A stretch of 64,000 bases of DNA, taken from contig JAKNDB010000076.1 of the NCBI GenBank assembly GCA_024305405.1, positions 124,001 to 188,000 of the forward strand. The letters run 5' to 3'. This document shows positions 13,984-27,000 of this stretch, piece after piece. The notes under the pieces are model-generated. The model was not told the DNA's origin. It did no database searches and saw only the letters and a program-made list of their open reading frames with translations. The translations under genes were made by a program, and so were the position numbers. This DNA comes from Dirofilaria immitis. Its lineage: Eukaryota; Nematoda; Chromadorea; Rhabditida; Onchocercidae. Every line of letters begins with the position of its first letter. Position 1 is the stretch's first letter.

Positions 13984-14949
13984 TCAGTCATCAATTTTAC
14001 TAATTACCTGCAACTTATTAACAATGTATTTTTTCTTCCCTTCATTAAACTAATTAATCAAAATATTAGAATTGTGGAAAAGAATTGAAAACAATTAGAC
14101 AATAATTAGAAATTTAGTAATTCAATATTATTTATCGTTGCATAGGACGATTTTATTCTCGATATGTTTATCATTTACTGCAAAAATTGCGCCAACAATT
14201 TTTCATTACAGTATGAAGGATTAGTAGTAATGATTAAATAATATCAAAATACGGTACTTAAATATTTCCAAAAATTTTTGATATGAAAACAATAGAAAAA
14301 TGATGCAAATCATTAAATCTAATTAATATTAATTAGATTAATACGTTAGCAATTATGTCAAGATGAAAAAAAACGATTAAAACCAAATTATTGAAAAGTT
14401 TAGGCTGAATTTTGAAAATTTTCAGGCCCAGCAACTGGCAGTGCAACGGATTGGATTAAATATAATACAAATATCAAATATGTTTATGTTTTTGAATTAC
14501 CACCAGCACACACAAGTTTATTTCGTTTATTAATAAAAATTAGTTAAATTTCAAAAATCAATATCTGATGCTGATGAAAAATGATAAAATATTGCAAATA
14601 ATTTCGATAAGCGGAAATTTTTAATTTTTAATTTATGTTAGCAGGAAAAATGTTTTTATTTTATAAATTAAATTATTTTATATATCGCAAAAAAAAAGTC
14701 ATACATTAATTAATTGATTGATTTAAAAACGATACTTTCAAAATTTCTCATATTTGAAATTAATAAATCTTTAGAATTTGAAAGTTTCGTTTAAAAAAGT
14801 AGAGAATTAATAAATAATTTATGAATTCTTAAATTTCAGCATGGTTTGCTTTTCAAGTAAAACCTCATAAACTATTGCCAATAGCTATTGAAACATGGAA
14901 CGGTATACGTGTAATTATCGACCAAGTACTCAAAGATAATAATTTATAA
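11202..14949 (+). CDS. M14 family zinc metallocarboxypeptidase (A/B-like)
   Basis: This secreted-type enzyme removes C-terminal residues from peptides using one zinc ion. Exons: 11202-11352, 11909-12016, 12499-12621, 12990-13183, 13379-13517, 13735-13818, 14426-14524, 14840-14949 (stop TAA). The first visible exon has the M14 opening FNKYHSLEEYENYLENIA. Zinc ligands are H and E of NHAREW (exon 2) and H of SLHTHGQ (exon 5). The Arg-binding pair is in DLNRNY (exon 4) and the catalytic Glu is in VYVFELPP (exon 7). The usual FELR is FELPP here, and the substrate-capping Tyr of the GTYGF loop has no obvious counterpart. The signal peptide and propeptide exons were not found, so the start is open. 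One base is missing at about 13774-13775, before GHEYNIGTAADML. Intron 1 appears to end in TG instead of AG. Family assignment is firm; substrate preference is not inferable. Confidence 0.93.
12036..12175. repeat. (TAA)n microsatellite in carboxypeptidase intron 2
   Basis: A long AAT/TAA array with occasional TGA, TAG and AAC interruptions begins about 20 bases after the donor of exon 2. It is intronic, and the poly-Ile/poly-Leu open frames it produces are artefacts. Confidence 0.95.
13838..13983. repeat. (TAA)n microsatellite in carboxypeptidase intron 6
   Basis: A nearly pure TAA array of about 145 bases, with a few AAC and TGA variants, starts about 20 bases after the exon 6 donor. It resembles the array in intron 2 in motif and in distance from the donor. 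Confidence 0.95.
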
Positions 14950-16589
14950 TTTAAAATGAATTTGCCATTATATACTAGATATCAGACCATTTGTTTAAAT
15001 TACTATTTTGTTATAATAATTTTGGAGGATATGATAATGATACAGTATTTTTAGAAAAGACATATTCGTTTTAAATTATCATTATGCATATATAAAAGTA
15101 TCTACTATGTATTGCAATGTTTAATTTAGAATCATCTAATTATGGTACGATGTATATATTTAATAATTGTATGCACAATGTATTGCGACCGTAGTAACTA
15201 TAAATTTAGTACCAATTAACGGTAAAAAGTATAGCATAAATGTATTAGATTTGCATATAGATATGCTGTAACCACCGTAATTGTAAATTTGAGTAATAAT
15301 GTAGAGATATGTAAAGTAAATAAATTTTGTAACACTATAATGATTTCATTTTTTCCTTATTCTCTTTCAACTCTTTCCCTTTTTCCTAGCATATATTTAT
15401 CAAAGTTTATAGTAATTTTGTCCTTTTTTGGTAAATTTTAGTGAAATTATTGATATGTGTTTATTTCTAGCTGTGTTACTTCGTTTACAATAAAACTTCT
15501 GGTGGAGCTAGGATTCAAGAAGGAGTCAATTCCTTGCTGGTGATAAATATGATAAGACACTACATCATACATTTGTAATTATCTAGGATAATTCGTTCAA
15601 TTTCTGCTATAATTTCAAAATATTTCGATTTTTAAATTTCATTGAAATGCTTAGTTGATAAAGCAATTGCAGTAACCAACAAAAGTTTGGCATAAAAGTA
15701 TTTTTATAATAAAATAAATCAATTTCAATGCACAAAATTCCGTTTTCCTTATCCAATTAGTTTTTTTTATCATTTTGACATTAATTAAAATGAATTTGAA
15801 TTTTGATTTTCCAATGAATAACAAAATGCAATAAAATATGAAAAGAAAAAGCATTGCTACTTATGAAATAACATTTTCAAATTTCAAAATTTTAAATTCA
15901 AAAACAAATTGCGAATGAAAAAATTTTTCAATTAGTTATTCTTTCTTTTGATAATTTCTTTTTATCAGATAAGACTAACTTTGCGTTATCCTCCGAATAT
16001 GTTTTAGGTATGTCATTTAATCATAATTTTGCAACAACAATAAAAACAATCACAATATTTGAAATTTTGCGGGAAAAAAGCATTTATAATTTCTCATATA
16101 TCGATGATTTATAAACTCTCTGGTGACATTGTCTAAACATTGATGAAAATAGATCAATTTCAAATTTATGATCATTAAGTTTCAACATCAATATATTCTG
16201 AAATAATTTATAAAGAGAGAAAGAATTTGTTAATATCAAATGAATTTCAAAAGAAGAAAAAGGGAAATAAAGAAAGTGATATATTACTTGAAATGAAGTG
16301 ATTTTTAAAAAGTTATGTATCTTTTTGAAATTATCATCATCATGATGTTACGTTGGACATTAATTAAATATAAAAAAGTTATCGATTTATTTAAGCATTT
16401 TTTCTTTTTCCTGAGAGGTCATCAATTAAATGGCATATATTCAAATTTAGTTGTCATCCACATATGCATTGCCTTAATGTCATATATCTATTGATTTGAC
16501 CTCACATAGTGTGATACGCTCACTCCGATGCACCACATAACCTTTTGTCATTCAATAGCTACGACATTTGTGCAGTACGGTTCATCGAA
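14950..16589. other. Carboxypeptidase 3' flank and promoter side of the next gene
   Basis: An AATAAA word occurs at about 15320 in a plausible 3' UTR, although others lie nearby. No exon is convincing. From about 16480 to 16589 the composition becomes more mixed, with words such as CTCACTCCGATGCACCAC, just before the start codon at 16590. This could be the 5' UTR or core promoter of that gene. Confidence 0.4.
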
Positions 16590-17580
16590 ATGAATCTTTC
16601 ATCATTGCTATCAACTTCTGCTATCAATTCGTCATCCGAATATATTTGGGTTAGATTAAACAAATATTCGTTTAAATTTATCATTTAAAATATTTCTAAG
16701 TTTTGTAGATATTTTAAATTTCTTTTTAAATTTTATTCAAATTAATATAACATATCAAACATTTTTAAATAAGTCAAAACAGATAATTTTAGCTTAAGTG
16801 AACTTAATGATAATATTATCATTTATCTTCTTATTTTATAGGATATGAAAGAAATGAAAGAAGGTTTGAAACAAATTGAGTCAATGGATAAGTTAAAATT
16901 GGAAATGCAGTTCAAAAAATTTGTTAAAGAATCTAAAAAGAAGCAGTTAAAATGGAAAATGATATCGGTTAGAAAATGGAAATAAACTATGTAGTAAAAT
17001 TGTTACCATTAAAAAATAAAATAAAATAATAAAAATTTTAGAACGAATAAATTGATAATTTTAATCCACATTCCTTTTTTCTGTTCTTTTTCAAATTTTA
17101 TGCAAATTAATTCCATTAATTAGAAAATTAAATAATTTGATCGAAGAAAATTCTGTAACATGTAATCGATTTGCTTAGTTGAAAATTTTAAGGTTTAAAG
17201 GAAATTTTTTTACAAATAATTGACAATTTTAAACTTTCGTTTTCAATTTTTCAAATTTTTCTTTTTCGGTTTTTAAAAAAAAATCAGATGTTTATTTTAT
17301 TGTATTCAATATGCTGCAGTATATTGAATAGTTTTTGGACAGAAGAAAATGGAGAGTTTTGAAAAGTAAGAAAAATTATAATATTATGATAATAATTCTA
17401 GTATTTTATAGGAAATGGATGAATTAAACGGAAATTCATTAGAAATTGATTATATGAATAAATTATTATGGGAAAATGAATGTGAAGAATTGATTAGTAA
17501 TCGACATATTGAGAGCTTTTGGATACCAATTAAAAGGAAAATAAAAAGAAACATTCGAGAGCAGCAACAGCAGCAACAAT

Positions 17581-17626
<46 letters not shown>

Positions 17627-18350
17627 GCAACAACAACAGCAACAACAACAACAACAACAACAGCAACAACAACAATAATAGCAGCAGCAGCAGCAACAAC
17701 AACAGCACCTACTGATACTATTATTACTACAGCTGCTAGGAATTCAACTGGAAATTCATTCGCTTATAATAATTCAACCGGAAATTCATTTGTTTGTTTT
17801 GTATTGGAATACTTTATACCAGTTTAACTAAGTTATAAGATTAGAAAAATTTAAATCCTAAGGCATTTTGTAGATATTGGAATTATCACTGATAAATTTT
17901 TATTTTGCTTTCAGCTGATAGGATAATATTCAGAAAATTTAAATTAATTTAGCATTTCTGGAAATATTTTGATTATTTAGGATATGCGAGAAATGGCAAA
18001 GGAAATGCAAAAATTGAAAAAAATTTGTGAAAAAAATGGATATGAAAAGAAACGAACAGCAATTGATTTTGTTTTATTTCATCCATATGTAAGCTTTATA
18101 TTATTCAAAAACTAATAAATAAGATATAAAATTATATCATAAATTAATGAATTTAATTTTTAGGCTCTTCCTAAAATAAGACATTCTAAATGCTATCGAC
18201 ATAAACCGCAATTAGCAAATTCTACTTGGAAACTTTTACAAATAATAAAATGGTAATTTTCGTGTTAATTATCATTAAGCCAGAATTAATCAATCTTTTT
18301 TACTATAAAATTACATTTTATTATTTAGGATATTCCTAAGTTTTGATTAA
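16590..18350 (+). CDS. Small Lys-rich protein with a poly-Thr tract, unknown family
   Basis: I do not recognise the family. Six exons join in phase: 16590-16649, 16842-16967, 17412-17791, 17981-18088, 18164-18252, 18329-18350 (stop TAA). The ATG at 16590 opens a Ser-rich leader (MNLSSLLSTSAINSSSEYIW). Exon 2 (DMKEMKEGLKQIESMDKLK) and exon 4 (DMREMAKEMQKLKKICEKNG) resemble each other and look coiled-coil, suggesting an old exon duplication. Exon 3 crosses a CAA/ACA repeat. Its upstream frame reads glutamine and meets TAA at 17580. The frame that reaches the donor at 17791 in phase with exon 4 reads threonine, then NSTGNSF twice. The switch fits one missing A in AAAA at 17532-17535. The Thr tract with NST sequons could be a glycosylated stalk, but no signal peptide is seen. 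The alternative is a pseudogene. The last exon is the least certain. Confidence 0.6.
17561..17704 (+). repeat. (CAA/CAG)n trinucleotide array inside a coding exon
   Basis: About 48 trinucleotides of CAA with interspersed CAG. The glutamine frame is broken by TAA at 17580 and TAA-TAG at 17676-17681. The frame that joins the next exon reads mostly ACA (Thr), some GCA (Ala) and three ATA (Ile), with no stop. Copy number is likely polymorphic. Confidence 0.9.
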
Positions 18351-21082
18351 AATATGAAAATAAAAGGAAATTTTCAATATCTTTTTTTCTCAACGTAGAA
18401 ATAATTAAACCATTCATTAGTAGCGAGTTTTTTCAATTAACTTTAAAATTTTCCGTAAAAACTTTTTTAATTTATGGCTAACTGATTATAATTCCTTTCA
18501 TTTGTTACAGATGTGTGATCGTTGCAAATTGAATTATGCGATAGATTCAATTTTAAATTTGCATTATTCGTTGAATTGATCACTTTATTAGAATTAATTA
18601 ATTAATTAATTAATTAATATGTAGTATTTTATCATTTCATCATTTTCTTTTCTTCTTTTTCTTTTTCACATTATTGCTTTTATTTAATTTTGAAGATAAA
18701 TTAGACTTTTTCCTCTCGTTATCATTTTTAATTGTTTACGTGTAATTTTTGAATTTATTTATTATTACTGTTTTCTGATCGATTTGATTACTTAATCATT
18801 TAATTGAGATAATATCATTTTAAGAGTTAGCGAGAAAAAGAACTGAAGGAAATAGTGAATCAAAAATAAGATATTCTCATTTTACTTCATTCTTCCGAAA
18901 AAAACTGCCCAAATACTGATTATTTTTCCTTTAATATCGATTTTGACTTTTAATTATAAAACATATTCAAATAAATTTGTTGCTACAAATTTCAATTTTA
19001 TTTTATGAATATTTTTTATTTAATTGTAAGATTTTAATCGAAGTTTTTTTTTTTTGATAGTATTAATGTGGACAGTATCAGAAAAGCATTGAAAAATTTG
19101 ACTTAAGATGATGAGAAAAAAATAATGGTAATAAAAAGTTGACATTTACGTTTTTGCTTGTGATTACGTATTCACGTCTTTTTCACCTTAATCGTAATTT
19201 ACGTTTTTCTCATATCTTAATAGTGTTCTATTACACATTATTTTATACAATGATCAAATGAATGAAAAAGCGTTTCATTTTCTTAACAAATATTAATGAT
19301 TTGAATTTATTTATAACGATTTCATAATTTTCACATTTTTCATTTTAATTTAAATTTTTTAAGTATTAAAATTAAATTTAAAATTAATTAATAAAAATTA
19401 GTAAAAAAATCAAATTGACCATAAATATTGCAGGATAAAGCATTTTTAAAACAAAATTTGTATTTCATAACAATTCTACGAATAAATTAGTTCGATTTAT
19501 ATTTCAAAATACAATCATTATATTTAATTACGTACAAAGATTTAAGCATTTTAATAAACTTAAATATATGGTAAAATTAATTCTTATAATTCAAAAGTAA
19601 AAAAGGGAATTAATTTTGGGTTTTCGTAATTTTTCTCAAATTTCAGATTTTTTTATTGAGTTTATATAATTTCTCAGATTTCATTCATGTTATTATGTTC
19701 TAATGTTAGAAATTTTTTCAAATTTCTTCACTTATTTGATTGTTTAAAAATTTTAAACAGTTGACATCTTGAAAAAATGATTAAATATTCAATACGAATA
19801 CACTTGCAAATATTTATATGTCTGTGTTTGCAATTCGAGACAGAAACTAAAATCTTTAGCGTCAAAAATTTTGTCATTACTATTTGTTTTTAAATTTTTT
19901 AATGAAGAATTAATTAAAAGTATTCATCAGTGAGGAACAGATACAAAAAAATATTTTAATTAAATTTCAATTCGTTATTAATTTTGCTATTATTAAAAAC
20001 ATTTATTAGATGCATCAAGTGCAGTAATATACGTGGCATTATTATCAGAAATGATTATGATATTTATTGCTTTAGTATGATTCATACAAATATAAATCAA
20101 ACGTACTATTATTATTATTTTAATTGATCAATTTTTTAATTTGAAATATTACAAAACATATATACATATTTTAAAAATCTACATAATCAGAAAAGAAATA
20201 AATGATGTAATTCTTTAGCTTTTGGCTTAAATTTATTTTTAATTTTTATACACTGGTAAATTTTCATAAATTTGTAGATTGGAAATTTTCGAAGTTCGTA
20301 AATTTGTTTAAATAAGAAAGAATTCAATGGATTTTTTGCTTTTGTTTTGTAATTAAAAAAAATTTTGCAAGTTTTTTTTCACTCAAAATCTTTTAAAGAA
20401 TTCTTTTCTAGTTTATATGCTATATATTTATTTTATTCATAATAAAAGTCAAGCAAACTAATTTCATATCAATTATTCAATAAATCCCAACATATTAAAA
20501 AAAAAAAATTAAATGAAAGTTTTCTTTCGCACCATTTAATAACATAAAAAGAAAAGAAAACAATACTTTTTCAGCAAAATCAACATAGCGCATAAAATTA
20601 ATTTTAATTAATATTTACAATAACAAAAATACAATTAAATAAAAAGACAATCATTACATTTACAAAATTTTTTACAATTCACATTTGTTTTAATTTATTA
20701 TTTCTTTTATTAAAAAAATTTAACGTATATTTAATAGTCGATGAAATTTTTTACTAAAAATACCACTAACAATAATAATAATATAATTATTAATAATAAT
20801 AATATTATCATTATTATATTATTATTACTATTATAATGAAATCAAAATAATAATTATTAACATTATTATAACTATTATTGTCAAGCAATAATAATGCCAG
20901 TGATAATTATTATTAATAATTAGTATATTAAATTCTTGATATCACTTTTAATTACAGATAAAATGTATAATTAAAGAGAATAATAAGAAATAAGCTCATT
21001 AACGGTTGGCCAACAAGAAAAAAAACCAAAAACTTCGGCAATATGATAAAATTCAAAATGATTAAAATATTAATAAATTTTT
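18351..21082. other. Intergenic, between convergent genes
   Basis: No coding exon is supported. The stretch holds a TAAT tetranucleotide array (about 18591-18618), poly-A and poly-T runs, and a palindromic AT block at about 20765-20935 made of AATAAT and ATTATT words. Genes on both sides point toward it, so it should contain two 3' ends, but no signal can be chosen among many AATAAA words. Confidence 0.5.
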
Positions 21083-24015
21083 TCAAATATAATTTCCCAT
21101 ACTTTGACTTCTGGCTACTCTCCTTCGTCGCCTTATACTATTACTAAAGACATTTGCCACTGAGCGAGATTCATATTTGTTTGACTAGAAAAATAGACGA
21201 ACTAATTATGTATATACATATGCAATATATATTTAGTATTACGAATCAATCAATATTGTTATCTTTTAGCATTACTTCCTCAATAAATTAGTTTCCTTTT
21301 TTCATGAAAAATTAAAATTGAAAAAGAGAAAACGATAGCATACATACATTTGTAAGATCAACTGTAGAAACGCTAGTGCCAGGTCTCATAAATTCTGCCA
21401 TATAATCCTCTTTGATATCATCGCCATTGTCTTCGATTGCTTCTTGATTTTTTTTAATTCAAAAAGTTTACGATCTAATAATTGACTAAATATACGATAC
21501 AAAGCTTCTGTATTTTCACTTGATGTCATATACTAAAAAAAGAATTTCTTTTTAATTTTTTGAAAAGTGAATATCATCAAGAATTTAAACTTATTAATAT
21601 AAATTGAAATAAATAAAATCAAACTCATAGAAATTTCCTTTTATATGCGAATTTTTTCGACTATGCAAATCATCAGTTAATAAGAAATAATGAAACAAAT
21701 TTTAATTGCGTAATTTTGTAATATTTCTTAGATAAACAAATATTGCATGATTGTTATAAATTTAATATATTTCTATAAATTTGAAAAATTCGAATCACAT
21801 AAACTGTTTATAATTCATCAAATAAAATAATCAATAATTCATTACTTTTGCAATTTCGGTCCTTAAATTCGACGAATCATTCATGTTAGACTTTTCATCA
21901 TATAAATATTCAAGATTATTGTAAGCTGATGGAGCAATCGTTTCAGATACACTTTGGCTGCAAACAGAATTTTAGTTCAGTTTTGTCGTTTGTTAATTTG
22001 TAGAGATGATCTACTGCTTAACTTTCGAAGTATAATTTTTAAAATATTATTTTTATTGATAGAAACAAACATAAACTGTATGCTTATATTTGTACCTAGG
22101 TTTTAATTTTTTAGTGATTATTACTTGACTGTTAAATGAATAATCTTAATATTAAAGATTTGGTGCATTTCTTTTTTTGTTCTGTGATAACAATAACAAT
22201 ACATTAACAATACTAAATTTGTCAATCGTATCATATAATTTTTATGGTTAATGGTTTTAAAAATAGTGAAAAAACACAAAAGTAATTTATTTAATATAAA
22301 ATTAATTCGAGAATTGATTTAATTCTGAAAATCCGAAAATAAAGCCAGGAAATTGTGAAACATACGCTTTTCTTGGCACATTAATGCTAGGCCCAATATC
22401 ACTTGCCATTTCAATTGCTTCTTTCAGTGTTATTTTTGTATAGGCTCGAATAATTTTGGATGCATCAAACCGATGTGGCTTCTGATTTCGCATCAATAAC
22501 GGTCGAAAAATCGTCGCGTTTAAACGTTCAAAGCTAAAATTTCAGTTTTATAATCCAAATCTCTCTCTCTTTTTCTTTTTCCCTCCTTTCAAATAGTGGT
22601 GTTTTGCCCGGCTTTTCATTCTGTTGTTTTAGCTCAATCCAAATTTTTTCTGGAACTCAATGCAGAGAAAACTTAATTTTTAACAAAAACTTTTTGATTC
22701 GTTTTTGAAATGTTAATTTAAAATTACAACATGTTGATAATTGCGATATCTGACTTTCTTTTGTAATTTTCTCAACTATTTCATTTGAAAAAATCGAATG
22801 TTTTATGATTATATTAAAACTACGCAGCGATTTTTATTTTGGAAGAAATGAATCGAAAAACTTCGCAATCAGAATGTTCGTCTGTACTTATGATTCTAAT
22901 TTATTTCAGGTTCAAATAATATAATAATTTCACAATGACAAACTTTCAGTGCTTCAGAATGATTTAAAAGAAAATTTGGAAAACTTCTTCCTATAACTGT
23001 ATTTGCAAGATTTTTATTTAAATAATTGCATGGTAATTTTAATTTTTGGAAAAATTTTGAAAAATAAACTTTTGACATTTTAAATTTTAGATCTGTGAGA
23101 TCCTTATTATTTATTTATATGGAAAGTTTTTTAGCACTTACGCTAACAATTAATTTTGTAAAGTATAAAATAAAAGATATGATGATATATTAATCGAATG
23201 ACAGAAAATATTCGATTTAAAAAAAGGCAAATAAAAATTTGATAAACTTACGCATCACGTATTGAATTGTAACCTTTTGTCCGGCAATATCTTCTACTCC
23301 AGCCATTGTATAATCGAAGTACTTGAAATGAAAATATTTAAAATCAAATTTATCAATTTTTTCCATATTAAATAAGGAATCAAAAAGAGCAAATAAAAGT
23401 TAAATCAATAAATGACCTAGATAAAAAATAATGCTTGGAATTCTATAAACTTCATTGAAGGTATTACGTGAGACAAAAAGATGAAACGACACTATATTAA
23501 TTAATTAATTTTCTTTCACTAAATCATTGACGAAAAGATAAAAACATACTCAGGTGCTATTTTTTCTAAACATGATTTTTTAATCTAATCTAACTTATTG
23601 TTCAAGAGATAAAAGTAAGCAGCTTGGATCTATTTTTATCTGATAAAAAAGCATTCAATTTCAATGGTCAAATAAAGCAGCTTTCTGAAAAAAATATTCT
23701 AAGCGCAATAAGATTTGGTCATAAACACCTTCAATACGTCTTAATGACGTCATTAAGCTTGTAGAAGAATTTGCTGATACTATTGATAAGAAACTTGAGA
23801 CATATCAGACATAATGCAAAATCTTGGAAAGTACAGCAAATATTCTCGATGTTTAATCCATAAAAATGTTTAATATCTATTTTTACTCTAACATTTATTA
23901 TTATTCAATCATAATATATATATATATAGATAAATTTAGAAAAAAATTTTTAAATATATATAATATAATATATAATTTCTAGACTTACTTAATTATACAA
24001 GAAATATGCTAAATT

Positions 24016-24075
<60 letters not shown>

Positions 24076-27000
24076 AAACATTTTAGTACTTTTATTCTAT
24101 CATTAATTATTCAATTATAATGAATTTTTATTGCTTAAATATTGTTTCGAAATATTTAATCAAAATATACCCGCATGTAAACGCTTTGTATCATTGTAGG
24201 ACCTTCTTTAGTTTCACGTTCAATATTTAAGAATGTCGCTAAAGGCCGAATCGTTATTCCCTGTAAAATTCTATTTAAATTATCTAAATTCACACATTTA
24301 TATTAAACAATTATTTCAATGAAAAATTTCTCTAAAATTATTAATAATATATTAATTTATATTGTAAAATTTAGAAATTAAATGGTAAAAGAAATTTATG
24401 ATTTCTTTTACTATTTTTTATAAAGTGTAATTTTTTTTTGTTTTTCATAAATCCTAAATTTTGTTTTGAATGAGTAAATTTTCGAATAATTTTTGACAAA
24501 TTTTGATAGATATATATGAAAAATTTATGTATAATTAAAAAATCATTAAGTCAAATGTATTATACGAAAAAATACTTCGTTTTATCTTATGACAATTACG
24601 CCATGTGACATTTGTTATTTTATTATCACGTTGTATGTCTGATATTACTGATGAAAGGAGAAGACAGTTATATATGATATTGATTACTGGAATCCAAAAA
24701 TATAAAAAATATTTTATAATATAAATATGACGAAATAATCAATGAATTTTGTACAACAAAAATATATAATATTATTTCTCAAATAAATGAATAATCATTT
24801 ATCTTAAATCTCAGTACAACAATCCTTATTTCTCTCTATATATCTTTCAATCCGCTAATAAAGCTTGTATGCATATTTGCATTTCTCATCCTTTATTCTG
24901 ATAACTAAATCTTTTATGTAAATAATGTAGTGATTGCAAGTTATATGACTACTACAAAGACAAAGGATCACAGATATAAAAGGAGTTTTTGCCGGTCAAT
25001 AGCAGTATTTTCTTTTTCAGTGATCACTCTATTAAGCTTTAATAGTTAACAACTCATTCCATAACAAGCAGCTTTCAGTTCAATTCAACTCATCTATACC
25101 GAATGCATCTCTAGGACAATCAACCGACCACCTTCGATCGTGATATTATCTGATTTTTATCTTATAACGTAGACGAAGAAATAAATACTTACACTACATA
25201 CACCACAAAAATCTTCGACGATTACAGCTAAATTTATGTAAATAGAGGGATTATATCAATTATCATTCATTTTACGAATAATTATTTCAAATATATCGTA
25301 TGGCAAATTTCTTTGTATTATGAAAATTTTGCCAAGTGATATTTACCATTTTATAATCACAATGTAAATCTGATATTATGGATGAGAAGGAAAGATAATG
25401 ATATGTTATTTATCGTTAGATCTACAAAAATAAAGAAATTATATCAATTATCTTTCATCTTACGCAAAGCTCTTAAATAATACAATTCAAATTAAAAGTT
25501 AGATTCGCGAATTAAACTAATAAACTAACTTGTAGAAAAACGGTGAAATAGATGACAGCTATACATGCTGTTGTAAACATACTTTTGGCGTGAATATTAT
25601 TTGGCATGGAAACTACCAAACCAAAAGCGATAGCTCCTCGTAATCCACCGTAACATAAAACAAATTGATCAACACGAGTGAACTTTTGTTTACGGAAACG
25701 ATTCAATATAGCGCATTGTATAATTACTCCTATAAAATATTTCCTTCATTATATACTTCTAGAATACTTATGAATAATTAAATATTTCGATAAAATTCAT
25801 AAATTAACAAAGCTTTGTTGCACACAAATTAATAAATTTTCTTATGGTAAATCTTTTTTTTCAATTCAACTAATTCGAAATGAAACAAATGAATGCATAG
25901 CAATTTTACAGAAACAAACCTTTGTCAAAATTAAATGGTAAAAATTATTCTCGAAAATGAAGAAAATAAAAATTTTTGTTAGAAATTCAACGATTACAAA
26001 AATTGTTGAACAAACGAAAACTATCATCAAAAATTCCAATACAAAGATTATTTTCAAAACGACTAAAGATTACTATCGAGAATTTAAAGACAAAATTTTT
26101 GCCGAGAATTCGACGGTGAAGATTACTGTAGAAAATTATAATTCAGCAGAAAATTAAAAATTATTGTCGAAAATTTGACAAAGAAACATTTTGTCGAAAA
26201 TTTTATCACTTTTTATCAAAAAAATGAAAATTCTAGAGAACAGATATATTTTCGAACAAAACTAACCAATGGTACGATAAACCAAACAGAAAATGATTGT
26301 GAGTGCAATAAATGGTAAATCCCAATGATGCTTGCTTGATATGGTTGATAAGCCGAGAAACATAAAAATTACCGTTTCACAAATTTGTGCTAACATTTTA
26401 ATGAAGTATTTGACAGATGTCGCAGCTGTTGTAGTAATATTACCTTTGACATACTGCTTCATAGTCATACCACAAGCAACAATTCTAAAAATTGGAATGA
26501 TAAAAAAACAATACAAATTATTTTAAAATCGAAGTTCTGTAATTAAGTTTATTCCTTTTAATTTTTTTTCAAATTAATAGAGTCGCAAGGTTGTAAAAGT
26601 TGAAAAACATATCGCTTTAAGAAATTTTTGCAAATTTTAATATGTCATTATTTTTGGCTAAATTACAAATACACAGCTTATGTTAATGATTATTTCATTT
26701 ATCTATTAAATGAAATTTTGATATATTGCTAAAATTTTATAAAAACTTACGCTAAAATGGATGAAAGTCCAAATATTTCCCCAGTTAAATATGCCATGTA
26801 TGGTATCAGAAATATAAAAATCGGATTTAATATTTTAACTTTATCTGTATATCTGTAAAATTTAAAATTTTCAAATTTTAAGTTTTTCATATTTTTCCGT
26901 TTTAGAAATTTTGTATGCTTTTCAGTTCCTCTTTTTTTAAAAAGTTAGAATTTATTCCAACATAGATTAGAATTAAATTTTAATGGAACGAATTTATAAA

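Noticed and set aside
13638..14053. Long poly-Leu and poly-Ile open frames on both strands
   Set aside because: They are translations of the TAA microsatellite in a carboxypeptidase intron.
17466..17708. Minus-strand poly-Leu protein
   Set aside because: It is the reverse reading of the CAA/CAG array within a plus-strand exon supported by splice phases.
25957..26157. Lys/Thr-rich 66-residue frame and its antisense partner
   Set aside because: Degenerate tandem repeat inside an exchanger intron, between exons that splice to each other in phase.
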